Of a stretch of 24,177 nucleotides of DNA, positions 8,381 to 16,400 are shown piece after piece. A program made the translations under genes and the position numbers. Position 1 is the stretch's first letter, and each line of letters starts with the position of its first letter. The DNA is taken from NCBI GenBank assembly GCA_018398765.1, contig JAHBMJ010001955.1, positions 1-24,177 of the forward strand, written 5' to 3'. This stretch comes from Chromera velia. Taxonomy: Eukaryota; Sar; Chromeraceae. The notes under the pieces were generated by a model. That model was not told the origin of the DNA. It ran no database searches and worked only from the letters and a program-made list of their open reading frames with translations.

Positions 8381-11300
8381 TTAGACAATGAGAGGACAAA
8401 GCAGAGGCCCTGCTGCCCGCGGACGGACGGGCTCATGAGGAACAGTCGGCTTCGTTTCGCTAGCAACATGATCACTCTTGCGGTGACCAGGCCGACGGAG
8501 ACCGACTCCCTCACACCACGTACAGAACTTTCCTGTAGTGCGAGAGATTCGACAGTTCTGATCATATGTCCCCTTTCTGCGTGCAGAGACATCAGGGCAA
8601 TTCAGAGACCTGTGTCCTAAACAACGACACTCCGAACAGATGAACTCCAACGAGAAGGCTCGCATTGCCAACGCGTTGGATGGAACGAGAGATGCATCCC
8701 GGATGACTCGGTCAGGCAGAGAAAAGTCATATGACGGACAGTAGACAGAAAGAGAATGCATGACTGCAGCCACGTTCTTGAAAAAGACTTCCGCTTCTGC
8801 TTGCAGACCGGGGTCCTGCAGAAGTGGACGAAGATGGAGAGGAGGAACGGAACGAGAGGCAGCAAGACGAGCATCGTGGTTTTCTTTTTCAAGAAGAGAA
8901 TAGAGAGGATGGTCAGCGATGGGTTTGGTGAGAGGGTCAGCAAGTTGATTGGCAGTGGGGATATGACACATGGCAACGTGATTTTCTTGTAATTCCTGTC
9001 CGAGTGCTGTTGCAGCAACGGAGAGCAGTTCGTCATGTTTCTCTCCTGGAACTCGAATGTTGTGTTGCTCTCTCAGCTCTTTCACCACCTGCCCCAAAGA
9101 CTTTTGGGCAGGAGTGGGATGTCTCTTGTTCATGTTTTTTACAAGATCATCTGAATCTGTCCAAATCGTTCGATGCACATTCGGCCAAATGCGTGAATAG
9201 AAAGGAAGAACCTCTGACAAGAGGTCAAGTTCCTCTGCTGCTGCTAATGTCTCTGCAGCAGAGGTCGAACGAGCCACTCGAGTGGGCTTCACTAACTTCC
9301 AGATGAGAGGACACCCACGCATCAGGAACACCCAACCCAACTGAAGGCCAAATGAGGCGTGTGAATGGACCTCCAGATGAAGGTCAGCAAGAGTCCGAAC
9401 AGGCAAAATCATCAAACCCCTCTTTTTGTGTTCCTTTGCGTAGGCAGTCAGACGTTTCAAGACATGCTGTGCTCTTTCAGTCGGAGTGGCATTCCATTGA
9501 GAGACAGTCGAACAACCAAAAGCAATGTCTGGACGGGTAGAACTGGCAAGGTAATTCAGCATGCCTAATTCTTCTTGAAAAGACTTGACTCGAGAGGCGG
9601 GAAGTTCATTTGAAATGTCTTTGCGGCGCTTGAATGATACAGGGACAGGCAGTTGAGGGACAGCTGCATCGCTGGAAGGGAGAGACTCAGTGTATCCTTC
9701 CTGACTGCAAAAACAATACGGCTCTCCGTCAACAGACCCAAACTCATAGTTAATGCCGACAAATCGTCCCATTGGTTTGGTTTCCTTGCACTTTACTACC
9801 GATCGAATCTCTTGCAGGAAAGGAGCCGCAGGCCCCGAGAGTGAGGCTACTACCAGATCGTCTACATACACTGCCATCAAAGCCAATGGACGGTGAGTGT
9901 CAGGATGCAGTTTCCACCAAATCCCCCGGAGGGGAGACATCTCCCATCCCAATGACTTCAAACGCTTTTGAAGGTACTTCTCAAAACACAGGGGGGCCTC
10001 TCTCAGTCCATACATTGCTTTCTTGAGACGCCACAACTTCTTTCCATGATCAGCGTGTTCACGGGGAGGAAAAACATACACAGGCACTGTCGACAGCATG
10101 TCACTCTGCAAAAATGCATTATCGACATCCGTTCCTGCGATCCAATCCTCTTCAAATCCTTCACTGGAGAGAGAGGCAAGCACCATCAGTCTGATCGATT
10201 CGGCAGGGCAAGATTCTGTCGAGACATCTAGACCCACTCGCGGATCCTTGTCCCCCCTGCAGACCCAACGGCTCTTGAAAAATCTGTTGCCGTCATCATC
10301 CAACTTCAACGTGTCGACCCATAATGTTTGCAGGATGATTGCTTTCTCAGGCTCTACTTCTGCAACAGGCACGGGCTCAAAGACGTCAAAACCTGATTCC
10401 GAAAACTTCTCGAGTTCTTTCTTTCGGGCAGCGAAAAGGGCATCCCACTGCTGAGACGACAACTGCTTGTACTTCACTGGCAGGTGAGTGACTCCTGCTG
10501 CCATCAGCAAAAGTTCTTTCACTTCAAACCCAACATCCCTCTGTTCCCCGTCAAAAGCAAAGAAAGAGTGAGTGACTGGTGGGTCTCGTGAGTTGATGGG
10601 TGGTTGATAAGAACAATGATTGGTGAAAAGAGAAACAGGTGGGGGAACAGAGCGCACCTCTTGTTGACGGTCGGAACCATCTGAGGCACTTGCAGAAGAG
10701 GGAAGATCTGGAGGGCCTGGACCCTCAGAGACTGCAGAAGAGGAAGAATGAACAGACGGAGGGCCAGGGCCCTCAGGGAGAGTGGTTGAGGCGTTGGAGG
10801 GGGCAGTTCTAGCATCTTTCACTTTGAGGTCAGGATTCAATTTGAGATCTTCACGGAGCCAAAATTCAAGATCCGAAACAAGAGGTTGCATGTGGTGCCC
10901 CTCTTTGATCCCCAGTGTCTCGATGCTCTTGCTGCCGATCATGCTTCGAATTCGTTCTCTACTGTCTTCCGTGAGTCGACGGCGTTGATCAAGCTTGATT
11001 CCTGTCACTCGAACTGCGTTTGCAGGTACTTCACGCAAGTCAGGAGTGCAGTCTAACAAAGGAGTCACAGTACAACGAATACGCCCATCTCCCCGTACAA
11101 ATTGAGGTGAGTAAATTCTTTTCCCCAAGTCCCCCCTGCCATACGTCCCCCATACATGCATGAGGTGTGGAGCTCCTGGTGCTTTTTCCACCACCTCATG
11201 TGTTCCTTCATTCAGCCATACTTTGATCTGTTGCTCCTCTCCCAACAAATACATCTCATTCTCATAATCCACCCAGAGGCAGAAGGAATGAGAGGTCGGG

Positions 11301-14017
11301 TCGAACAAAGAGGAAGGAGAGGAGCCAGCCCACAAAAGGGCTTGAGAGGCTGTCTGACGGTCAATAGTGCGAGTACGACGAGAGCGAGAAAGAGGGTAGG
11401 GAGGTGGACAGGAGGGAGGGGCAGCAAAAAAGAAAAAATCGTCATGCTCTGAGTCAGCCTCAAAACGATGCCGAGAGCGCTGGTCAGATTCAGAATCAAA
11501 AAAGGAAAGAGGGCGATTCCCTTCGAACGGCTCAGGATCCCGAATGAGGCCGGAACCTCTGGGTGGATCGCCTGGAGGAGAGGCGCTGGCCTGAGCACTG
11601 ACAGCAGAGAGATCAGATTTGTTCGGGAGAGAGGGAAGAGAGGGAGCCGGACTGTCATCTGAAATTTGAGAGCCCAAGCCCAACTCATTGAACAGAGCCC
11701 TCAGCTCAGCATCTTCTTTTTCTTTCGAGTCAGACTGATCAGCAGGGTCGGGAGACTGAGAGACAGGTTGAGAATGAATGGGGGAGGGAGAGGAAGAGCG
11801 ATCGGCTGGAGGGACAGGCTGAACTGGGGGAGGGAGAGGGCAAGAGGGAGCGCGAACAAAGCATGAAGAGTGAGCAAGATACTGTCTTGACTCCAGTCGA
11901 GTGCCAGAAGGAGAGATAGGAGTCAGGTAGACCAAAAATTGAGAGCGAGGAACCAACTGAGTCACCTCATAGAGCTTCCATTTCAGCTCCAAAGATCGAA
12001 ACTTCTTTCTCGGGTGTTTCCAATATACCCTGTCTCCCACCTTAAGACCAAGCGGCGCAGTGGCCCGGGGGCCTGCGTGCTTGAGGTCTTCAATCAAACA
12101 TTCAAGTGAGGGAGGCAAAAGACGGTGGTTGGTGACTCTTTCAAACGGACTCTTCTTGTCTCCCTGACATGCAGGCAGCGCATTCAACTGCGCAACAGCC
12201 CTTGCAACGACGTCATCGAGCTGTGCATTGGTGAATTGCTCATCCACGAGAAGGGCCTCGATCATTCTCTTCAGATCATCGTGTCGGTGCTCAAGAAGAC
12301 CATTCGCCTGAGGACGCCCCGGAGGGGTCCACAGGTGTCGCGTGCATCCAATCTGGGTCAGCCTGGCAGCAAAGGTTTTCTTAAATTCTGACCCGCCGTC
12401 AGACTTGATAAATCCATGAAATGAGGCCGGAACCCCAAACACCCGTACCCACGTGCTATGGAATGCTTCCCACGCTGACGAAGATTTTGTGTCCGGAAGA
12501 CGTGCTGCCATAAAGAAAAAAGTAGATTCACACATCATGGTCAGGTAGGGGACATTTCGAACAAAAATCGTGTCTACAGCTACGTGCTGAAAGGGAATAG
12601 GGGTTTTGAAGTGACGGCCCTGTTGTCCTTGAAAACGTCGAGGAAGGCCATGAACTTTCAGACAGGTACCACAGTCCTGCCTAAGTTTTGCACATAGAGC
12701 ACGTAGACGAGGGGAGCGAATATAAGACGACACCAAGGAATACAATGAACGCCCCCCAATGTGTCCTACTTCTTGATGAATGTACTGCAGATAGTCCCAC
12801 GCGAAATCATCAGACACTTGGAAAGGAGTGTCTGGTGCCCCTTCAGGACTGCCGAAAACGGACTCATCGTCTGATGCAAACGAGCTGATTTCATCGTCTA
12901 CACCGGCAATCAAGGGAGCATGTTCACAGCACATCTGTTCGACTTCTTCATCGTTCAGGTCAGAGGGGGGAGGGACAGCAGACGGATCAACGGCAGACGC
13001 TGGCTGGGCGGGGGGTGTATGAGCAATGGACCTTTCAGATGGTCTTTCTGACTCCTTTTCGTTCTCTGGTGCTGCCTGCAGGCCCTGTCTTTGCACTGTT
13101 TCCTTCAACTCAAAAAGGGCTCGGGCCTCCTGAGAGACTGGAGACTCACTGGTAGAAGGAGAGGAATCTAACTTCTCAAGGGCCTCTGCAGTAAGGTCAG
13201 CACTTTCTTGTTGAGAGAGTTTGGCAAGAAAAAGATGGGAAGGAGGGGTGGAGTAAAAACAAGGACCATACTGAGCAATTGATTGAGACAGAAAAAGAAA
13301 AGAGAGAAGATGAGAGGGAGTAGAGGAAGATGAAGATTTTTGGGGAGAAGAAGATCTCTTAGAGTGTCGCATGAGCTTCTTTCGTGCACGCCGTCTGGCC
13401 CTGCTATTTCCTGCAGAGTCATTCACCCCAGGATCGGTCTGCTCTGCCTCATGTGTGCTCAAGGAACCTTCCCCCTTCTCTGTTTTTAAATTCCCCCGCT
13501 TCTCTGTCTTTGAATTCTCCCCCTTCTCTGTCTTTGAATTCACCCCCTTCTCTGTCTTTGAATTCTCCCCCTTTTCTATCTTTGAATTTTCCCCCTTCTC
13601 TGTCTTTGAATTCTCCCCCTTCTCTATCTTTGAATTCTCCCCCTTCTCTGTCTTTGAATTCTCCCCCTTCTCTATCTTTGAATTCTTCCCCTTCTCTGTC
13701 TTTGAATTCTCCCCCTTCTCTGTCTTTAAATCTGCTTCTACACATGTTGAAAGATGCACATGAATGGATGACCCCAGAGAGCCAGAAGCATTTTCAGAAG
13801 ACAGAAGAGAAGAAAGCAAGTGGAGAGTTTCGCTGCTCAGATGCTGTTCTGCCGCTTGGCGCTCTGCCCCTTCTCGCTCTGAGGCGGCTCCCCCTGCGGC
13901 GCGAGGGAGTCCAAGGAGTTGGGGCAAACGAAAGGGTGGGTGACCAGATGTGCGTGAGACGCAGGGAGAACTTCGATGTGCTTGTGGAAGAGAGGAGTAT
14001 TCGCGCCTCGTCTCCAA
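8381..14017 (-). CDS. Copia Pol: integrase, reverse transcriptase, RNase H and C-terminal zinc knuckle
   Basis: An uninterrupted 1878-codon frame. It has no ATG until codon 216, so it is probably entered by -1 frameshift from the protease frame at 13930-13936. Codons 98-184 are an 11-copy Lys/Glu repeat. Integrase has the zinc-binding set H414, H419, C449, C452 and the catalytic triad D482, D540, E576, with exactly 35 residues between the last two. The RT spans about 1225-1480, with DVDNAFLQ, LKKAMYGLREAP and the active site YVDD at 1384-1387. RNase H spans about 1545-1700 and ends in HIPTANQLADPLTKP; its usual SDAS/SDAD motif reads SHAS (1552-1555), so the first catalytic Asp is a His. After RNase H a tail of about 170 residues carries a CX2CX4HX4C knuckle (C1794, C1797, H1802, C1807) and a second C/H cluster (C1832, C1835, H1845, H1850). 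Family is certain; activity is unproven. Confidence 0.95.
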   Translation of the reverse strand: METRREYSSLPQAHRSSPCVSRTSGHPPFRLPQLLGLPRAAGGAASEREGAERQAAEQHLSSETLHLLSSLLSSENASGSLGSSIHVHLSTCVEADLKTEKGENSKTEKGKNSKIEKGENSKTEKGENSKIEKGENSKTEKGENSKIEKGENSKTEKGVNSKTEKGENSKTEKRGNLKTEKGEGSLSTHEAEQTDPGVNDSAGNSRARRRARKKLMRHSKRSSSPQKSSSSSTPSHLLSFLFLSQSIAQYGPCFYSTPPSHLFLAKLSQQESADLTAEALEKLDSSPSTSESPVSQEARALFELKETVQRQGLQAAPENEKESERPSERSIAHTPPAQPASAVDPSAVPPPSDLNDEEVEQMCCEHAPLIAGVDDEISSFASDDESVFGSPEGAPDTPFQVSDDFAWDYLQYIHQEVGHIGGRSLYSLVSSYIRSPRLRALCAKLRQDCGTCLKVHGLPRRFQGQQGRHFKTPIPFQHVAVDTIFVRNVPYLTMMCESTFFFMAARLPDTKSSSAWEAFHSTWVRVFGVPASFHGFIKSDGGSEFKKTFAARLTQIGCTRHLWTPPGRPQANGLLEHRHDDLKRMIEALLVDEQFTNAQLDDVVARAVAQLNALPACQGDKKSPFERVTNHRLLPPSLECLIEDLKHAGPRATAPLGLKVGDRVYWKHPRKKFRSLELKWKLYEVTQLVPRSQFLVYLTPISPSGTRLESRQYLAHSSCFVRAPSCPLPPPVQPVPPADRSSSPSPIHSQPVSQSPDPADQSDSKEKEDAELRALFNELGLGSQISDDSPAPSLPSLPNKSDLSAVSAQASASPPGDPPRGSGLIRDPEPFEGNRPLSFFDSESDQRSRHRFEADSEHDDFFFFAAPPSCPPPYPLSRSRRTRTIDRQTASQALLWAGSSPSSLFDPTSHSFCLWVDYENEMYLLGEEQQIKVWLNEGTHEVVEKAPGAPHLMHVWGTYGRGDLGKRIYSPQFVRGDGRIRCTVTPLLDCTPDLREVPANAVRVTGIKLDQRRRLTEDSRERIRSMIGSKSIETLGIKEGHHMQPLVSDLEFWLREDLKLNPDLKVKDARTAPSNASTTLPEGPGPPSVHSSSSAVSEGPGPPDLPSSASASDGSDRQQEVRSVPPPVSLFTNHCSYQPPINSRDPPVTHSFFAFDGEQRDVGFEVKELLLMAAGVTHLPVKYKQLSSQQWDALFAARKKELEKFSESGFDVFEPVPVAEVEPEKAIILQTLWVDTLKLDDDGNRFFKSRWVCRGDKDPRVGLDVSTESCPAESIRLMVLASLSSEGFEEDWIAGTDVDNAFLQSDMLSTVPVYVFPPREHADHGKKLWRLKKAMYGLREAPLCFEKYLQKRLKSLGWEMSPLRGIWWKLHPDTHRPLALMAVYVDDLVVASLSGPAAPFLQEIRSVVKCKETKPMGRFVGINYEFGSVDGEPYCFCSQEGYTESLPSSDAAVPQLPVPVSFKRRKDISNELPASRVKSFQEELGMLNYLASSTRPDIAFGCSTVSQWNATPTERAQHVLKRLTAYAKEHKKRGLMILPVRTLADLHLEVHSHASFGLQLGWVFLMRGCPLIWKLVKPTRVARSTSAAETLAAAEELDLLSEVLPFYSRIWPNVHRTIWTDSDDLVKNMNKRHPTPAQKSLGQVVKELREQHNIRVPGEKHDELLSVAATALGQELQENHVAMCHIPTANQLADPLTKPIADHPLYSLLEKENHDARLAASRSVPPLHLRPLLQDPGLQAEAEVFFKNVAAVMHSLSVYCPSYDFSLPDRVIRDASLVPSNALAMRAFSLEFICSECRCLGHRSLNCPDVSARRKGTYDQNCRISRTTGKFCTWCEGVGLRRPGHRKSDHVASETKPTVPHEPVRPRAAGPLLCPLIV
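13466..13726 (-). repeat. 24-bp coding minisatellite in pol (8-residue repeat)
   Basis: Eleven tandem 24-bp units encode KTEKGENS-type octapeptides in the linker between the frameshift site and the integrase. KTEK and KIEK units alternate through most of the array, so the real unit of expansion may be 48 bp. The length is a multiple of three in every copy, so the Pol frame is kept. The reverse strand is also open here (Pro/Ser/Leu-rich), but that is a by-product of the repeat. Confidence 0.9.
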
Positions 14018-14883
14018 AAGCTGTGGATGTCCATACCCGTCTCCCGATTTCGGACGGATAGGCGGGCGAAGCCTATCGGGGCTACGTCACTTCTCGGGTT
14101 GGTGATGACTTTGAATGCGTTTTGGCAGGGAAACCCGAAGGTAGGGGGGAGAGGCTCGAGCATCTGAGTTTTGACGAAGGCTGTTGGGATGAGAGTGACG
14201 AGGCTCTCCACGATGCGATAGATGACACCAGCGGTGCCATGTTGCTCGAAATCTCCTCCCCCACTGCCGATTGCGCTGCGGCAGTCCGTCCAGTCGATCA
14301 GGAATGAGACAACAGGTTCGGGTTTGGGCCCGTTTGTCATCCATCCCAATAGCTGTGCATAGCGGACATCACACACGCACGGTAGAGTGCAGCCGGGGTC
14401 CCAAATCGCTGAGTAATGTCCCGGAGGACGCTCAGGAGATTCGGAAATCCATGCCAGGATGTAGCAGAGAATCTGTTCTCGGGGACCCTGTTTTGGAGAG
14501 TGAGAGCTTTGCTTCTGCTTCTGTTTCTTCGCGTATCGAATCGACTTGGGGCTGCATGGGCTGCCTTCACCTTCATCCCCGGATGGAATAACCTCCACGA
14601 CACTGGCAGTGTCCTCTGCAGGTTTGGAACCTGAAGGAGGCTTCGAAAGGTCGTCGAGTTCACCGTAGCCTGCCGAGTCGGCCTTCTGCTCAGGCTGCCG
14701 TGATTGGGAGGGTTGGGGTGGAGAGCACTGGGTAGAGGCGGAGGGAAGTTGCTCTGAAGGGTGGGTATCTTCGGAAACAGACCACCGCAGGTGCGAAATG
14801 GGAACAACACGGGCAGAGGCGGGAATTTCGTAGATGAATGAGCGTTCGGCATGTGGGTCCAGACGAAGGGGGTCCACAATCAA
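13837..14883 (-). CDS. Copia protease-region ORF (end of Gag-Pro)
   Basis: The frame is open from just after the UGA at 14899-14901 to the stop at 13837 and overlaps Pol by about 180 bp in the -1 relation. No ATG marks the start, and the same frame continues upstream through the UGA into the Cys/His segment, so this is the end of a longer Gag-Pro. A Pro/Ser/Gln-rich and acidic linker (codons about 40-135) leads to a retropepsin-like active-site motif, WDPGCTLPCV, with the putative catalytic Asp at codon 162 (14398-14400). The usual DSG or DTG is DPG. A downstream flap or ILG motif is not clearly recognisable, so protease identity rests on the motif and on its place before integrase. Confidence 0.6.
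   Translation of the reverse strand: MIVDPLRLDPHAERSFIYEIPASARVVPISHLRWSVSEDTHPSEQLPSASTQCSPPQPSQSRQPEQKADSAGYGELDDLSKPPSGSKPAEDTASVVEVIPSGDEGEGSPCSPKSIRYAKKQKQKQSSHSPKQGPREQILCYILAWISESPERPPGHYSAIWDPGCTLPCVCDVRYAQLLGWMTNGPKPEPVVSFLIDWTDCRSAIGSGGGDFEQHGTAGVIYRIVESLVTLIPTAFVKTQMLEPLPPTFGFPCQNAFKVITNPRSDVAPIGFARLSVRNRETGMDIHSFWRRGANTPLFHKHIEVLPASHAHLVTHPFVCPNSLDSLAPQGEPPQSEKGQSAKRQNSI
13865..13936 (-). promoter_or_regulatory. Probable -1 ribosomal frameshift signal between Gag-Pro and Pol
   Basis: On the minus strand the heptamer C CCT TTC lies at 13930-13936, with CCT and TTC as zero-frame codons of the protease ORF, the canonical X XXY YYZ pattern. A -1 slip re-pairs on CCC and TTT and continues as CGT TTG CCC, which is exactly the Pol frame. 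The zero frame stops at 13837. Downstream a stem can form between 13907-13912 and 13886-13892 (GGACTCCC with GGGAGCC, one bulge), enclosed by an outer 6-bp pairing of TGCCCC (13921-13926) with GGGGCA (13865-13870). That outer pairing starts 3 nt after the heptamer. The Pol frame has no ATG before codon 216, which supports this route. Confidence 0.7.
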
Positions 14884-14898
14884 GCAGCCGGATTTGTT

Positions 14899-15414
14899 TC
14901 ACGGATGTTGGGGAGGGGAACACACAATTTCCTCCCGAGTGAGGACGGGTAGGACCGGAATCGGGCGCTGCTGGCACGCGTATGCTCGAATTTTGTGTTG
15001 AAGGAACATCTTTCGAAAGCTCAATCGCTGATCTTGCCGTAGGAGACACAGCTCGGAGGACCGGTAATCCAACCGGCATTTGGCATACCGGGGATCCTTG
15101 CAAGCATGAGGGTGCAGGTGGTACCTGCAGTGGCAGCATCGGTTGCGATGGATGAGGCACTCCCCTGCGGAGTGCTGGAGAAGGGTCCAATCCAAGAATC
15201 CATCCGGGTGCCTTATAGATCGCACATTGATTGCCTGGCAGGCTTTGCAGAGGGTGCTCTCGAGAGCTTTAGGAGTGAACATCAGAATTTTCTGGCAGGG
15301 GTGCCACTCAGTTGCTGCTGCAAGAGGGATTTCAGCTTCTACCACTTCGACAGGCAGGAAGACCACTTCTGAAACGTCTTTTCCCCACTCTTCCGAGCGG
15401 CCCTTCGAATATTC
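14899..15414 (-). pseudogene. Cys/His-rich nucleocapsid-like segment of Copia Gag
   Basis: The open stretch lies between in-frame UGA codons at 15415-15417 and 14899-14901, in the same frame as the protease ORF. It has three paired cysteines: CKAC, and then CCHC followed by H and C, giving CX2CX4HX3C at 15100-15138 (one residue shorter than a standard zinc knuckle). More Cys and His follow (HACKDP, YAKC). The position before the protease fits the nucleocapsid part of Gag. Without readthrough or mutation both flanking stops would cut it off, so I treat it as a broken part of gag. Confidence 0.5.
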
Positions 15415-15422
15415 TCAAGCAT

Positions 15423-16400
15423 CTAATCCTCGGTTAGATCAAAAGCGTCCGAAGCCCACACGTCTTCGTCCACACGAACAGGCTTGACTCGCTGGAACAC
15501 TGAAGTGTCAAACAGGCGGTCGAGAAGGGAAGGGGGTTTGAGCATCTTCCATGGGAAGTGCTTTGACCCGACTATCCTCTCGCGCTGTTCGACGGTGTAT
15601 TTCTGCCACCCCCCTTGGGAAAAAAGAGCCTCTGCAAGACCGTAGGGTCCGTGGGTTCCCCACACATCTGGAAATTCCGCCATATCAATGGACCTGCCGA
15701 CAGCATAGTCATCTATCTCAACACCGCGGGCGATGGTGCAAAGAAGGCGGAGGGCCACCTCCTGGCTCATTTTCTCTGTCAAGGAGGGGAGATACTGCAG
15801 AGTGGTGACTAGGGCAGGAATGTATGGGCTACTAAAGCTAAACTTGCGGGTGAAAAAGACACTGCGCATCTCTTCTCCGATGTATCCAAACGGTTGCTGG
15901 ACGAGACTTTCGGGGCTGTCGATGCATCGGATGAGCAACCAATCAGTGATTTGCTGCTCCTCGCGTGCGGGACTGTCAAAGGGGTGTGGGACAAGGGTGA
16001 GAGAAGGATGATGGAGATAGTTATGCTGCCTAAGCTGCTTGACAATCTCCACTCGGTTCGGACTCGTTGTCATCAGGAATGCAAGTTCTGGAGGGAACGG
16101 ACCAAGTCCAAGATCCTGGGGCTCTGGAGGAGGAGAGGGTGTGGGATTTTTGGATGCCGATTGCTTTCTCTTCTACCTTTTTCCCTGACTCTGCCTTGGA
16201 TTTGTGGATGGTGGAACATTCCCGCCGTTTGGGGGTCCAGAGACACCCATCATGCCAATAAACGGGATCAGGCTACTAGCAGGAGGTCGGGAGTTCTGGT
16301 TGGCATTGAGATTTCGGCCGGAGCCGTTCCCTCGACCACCCCCCACGTGCTGAGGACCAGGAGGCCTTCGAGACTGCGGTGGGAGGATAAGGCACCTCCT
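15423..16400 (-). pseudogene. Copia Gag segment in a second frame
   Basis: This frame is offset by -1 from the gag core upstream and is again left by a -1 change near 15425. It begins in a Gly/Arg/Asn-rich stretch (GGGRGNGSGRNLN), passes one in-frame TAG at 16173-16175, and then has about 217 open codons from the ATG at 16073 to the TAG at 15423. That part looks globular, with regular hydrophobic spacing (for example LLIRCIDSPESL and ALRLLCTIARG). I do not recognise its fold. No slippery heptamer is evident at the 15425 junction, and the next frame also has a UGA at 15415, so indel mutation is more likely there than programmed shifting. Confidence 0.45.

Noticed and set aside
13384-14061. Plus-strand open frame of 225 codons opposite pol
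   Set aside because: It is the reverse strand of the 24-bp Lys/Glu repeat, giving a Pro/Ser/Leu-rich shadow. The Pol strand has clear domains.
15385-15430. A second programmed -1 frameshift at the 15425 frame change
   Set aside because: The frame relation is -1, but no X XXY YYZ heptamer lies in phase, and the receiving frame has a UGA (15415) right after the zero-frame TAG. Mutation fits better.
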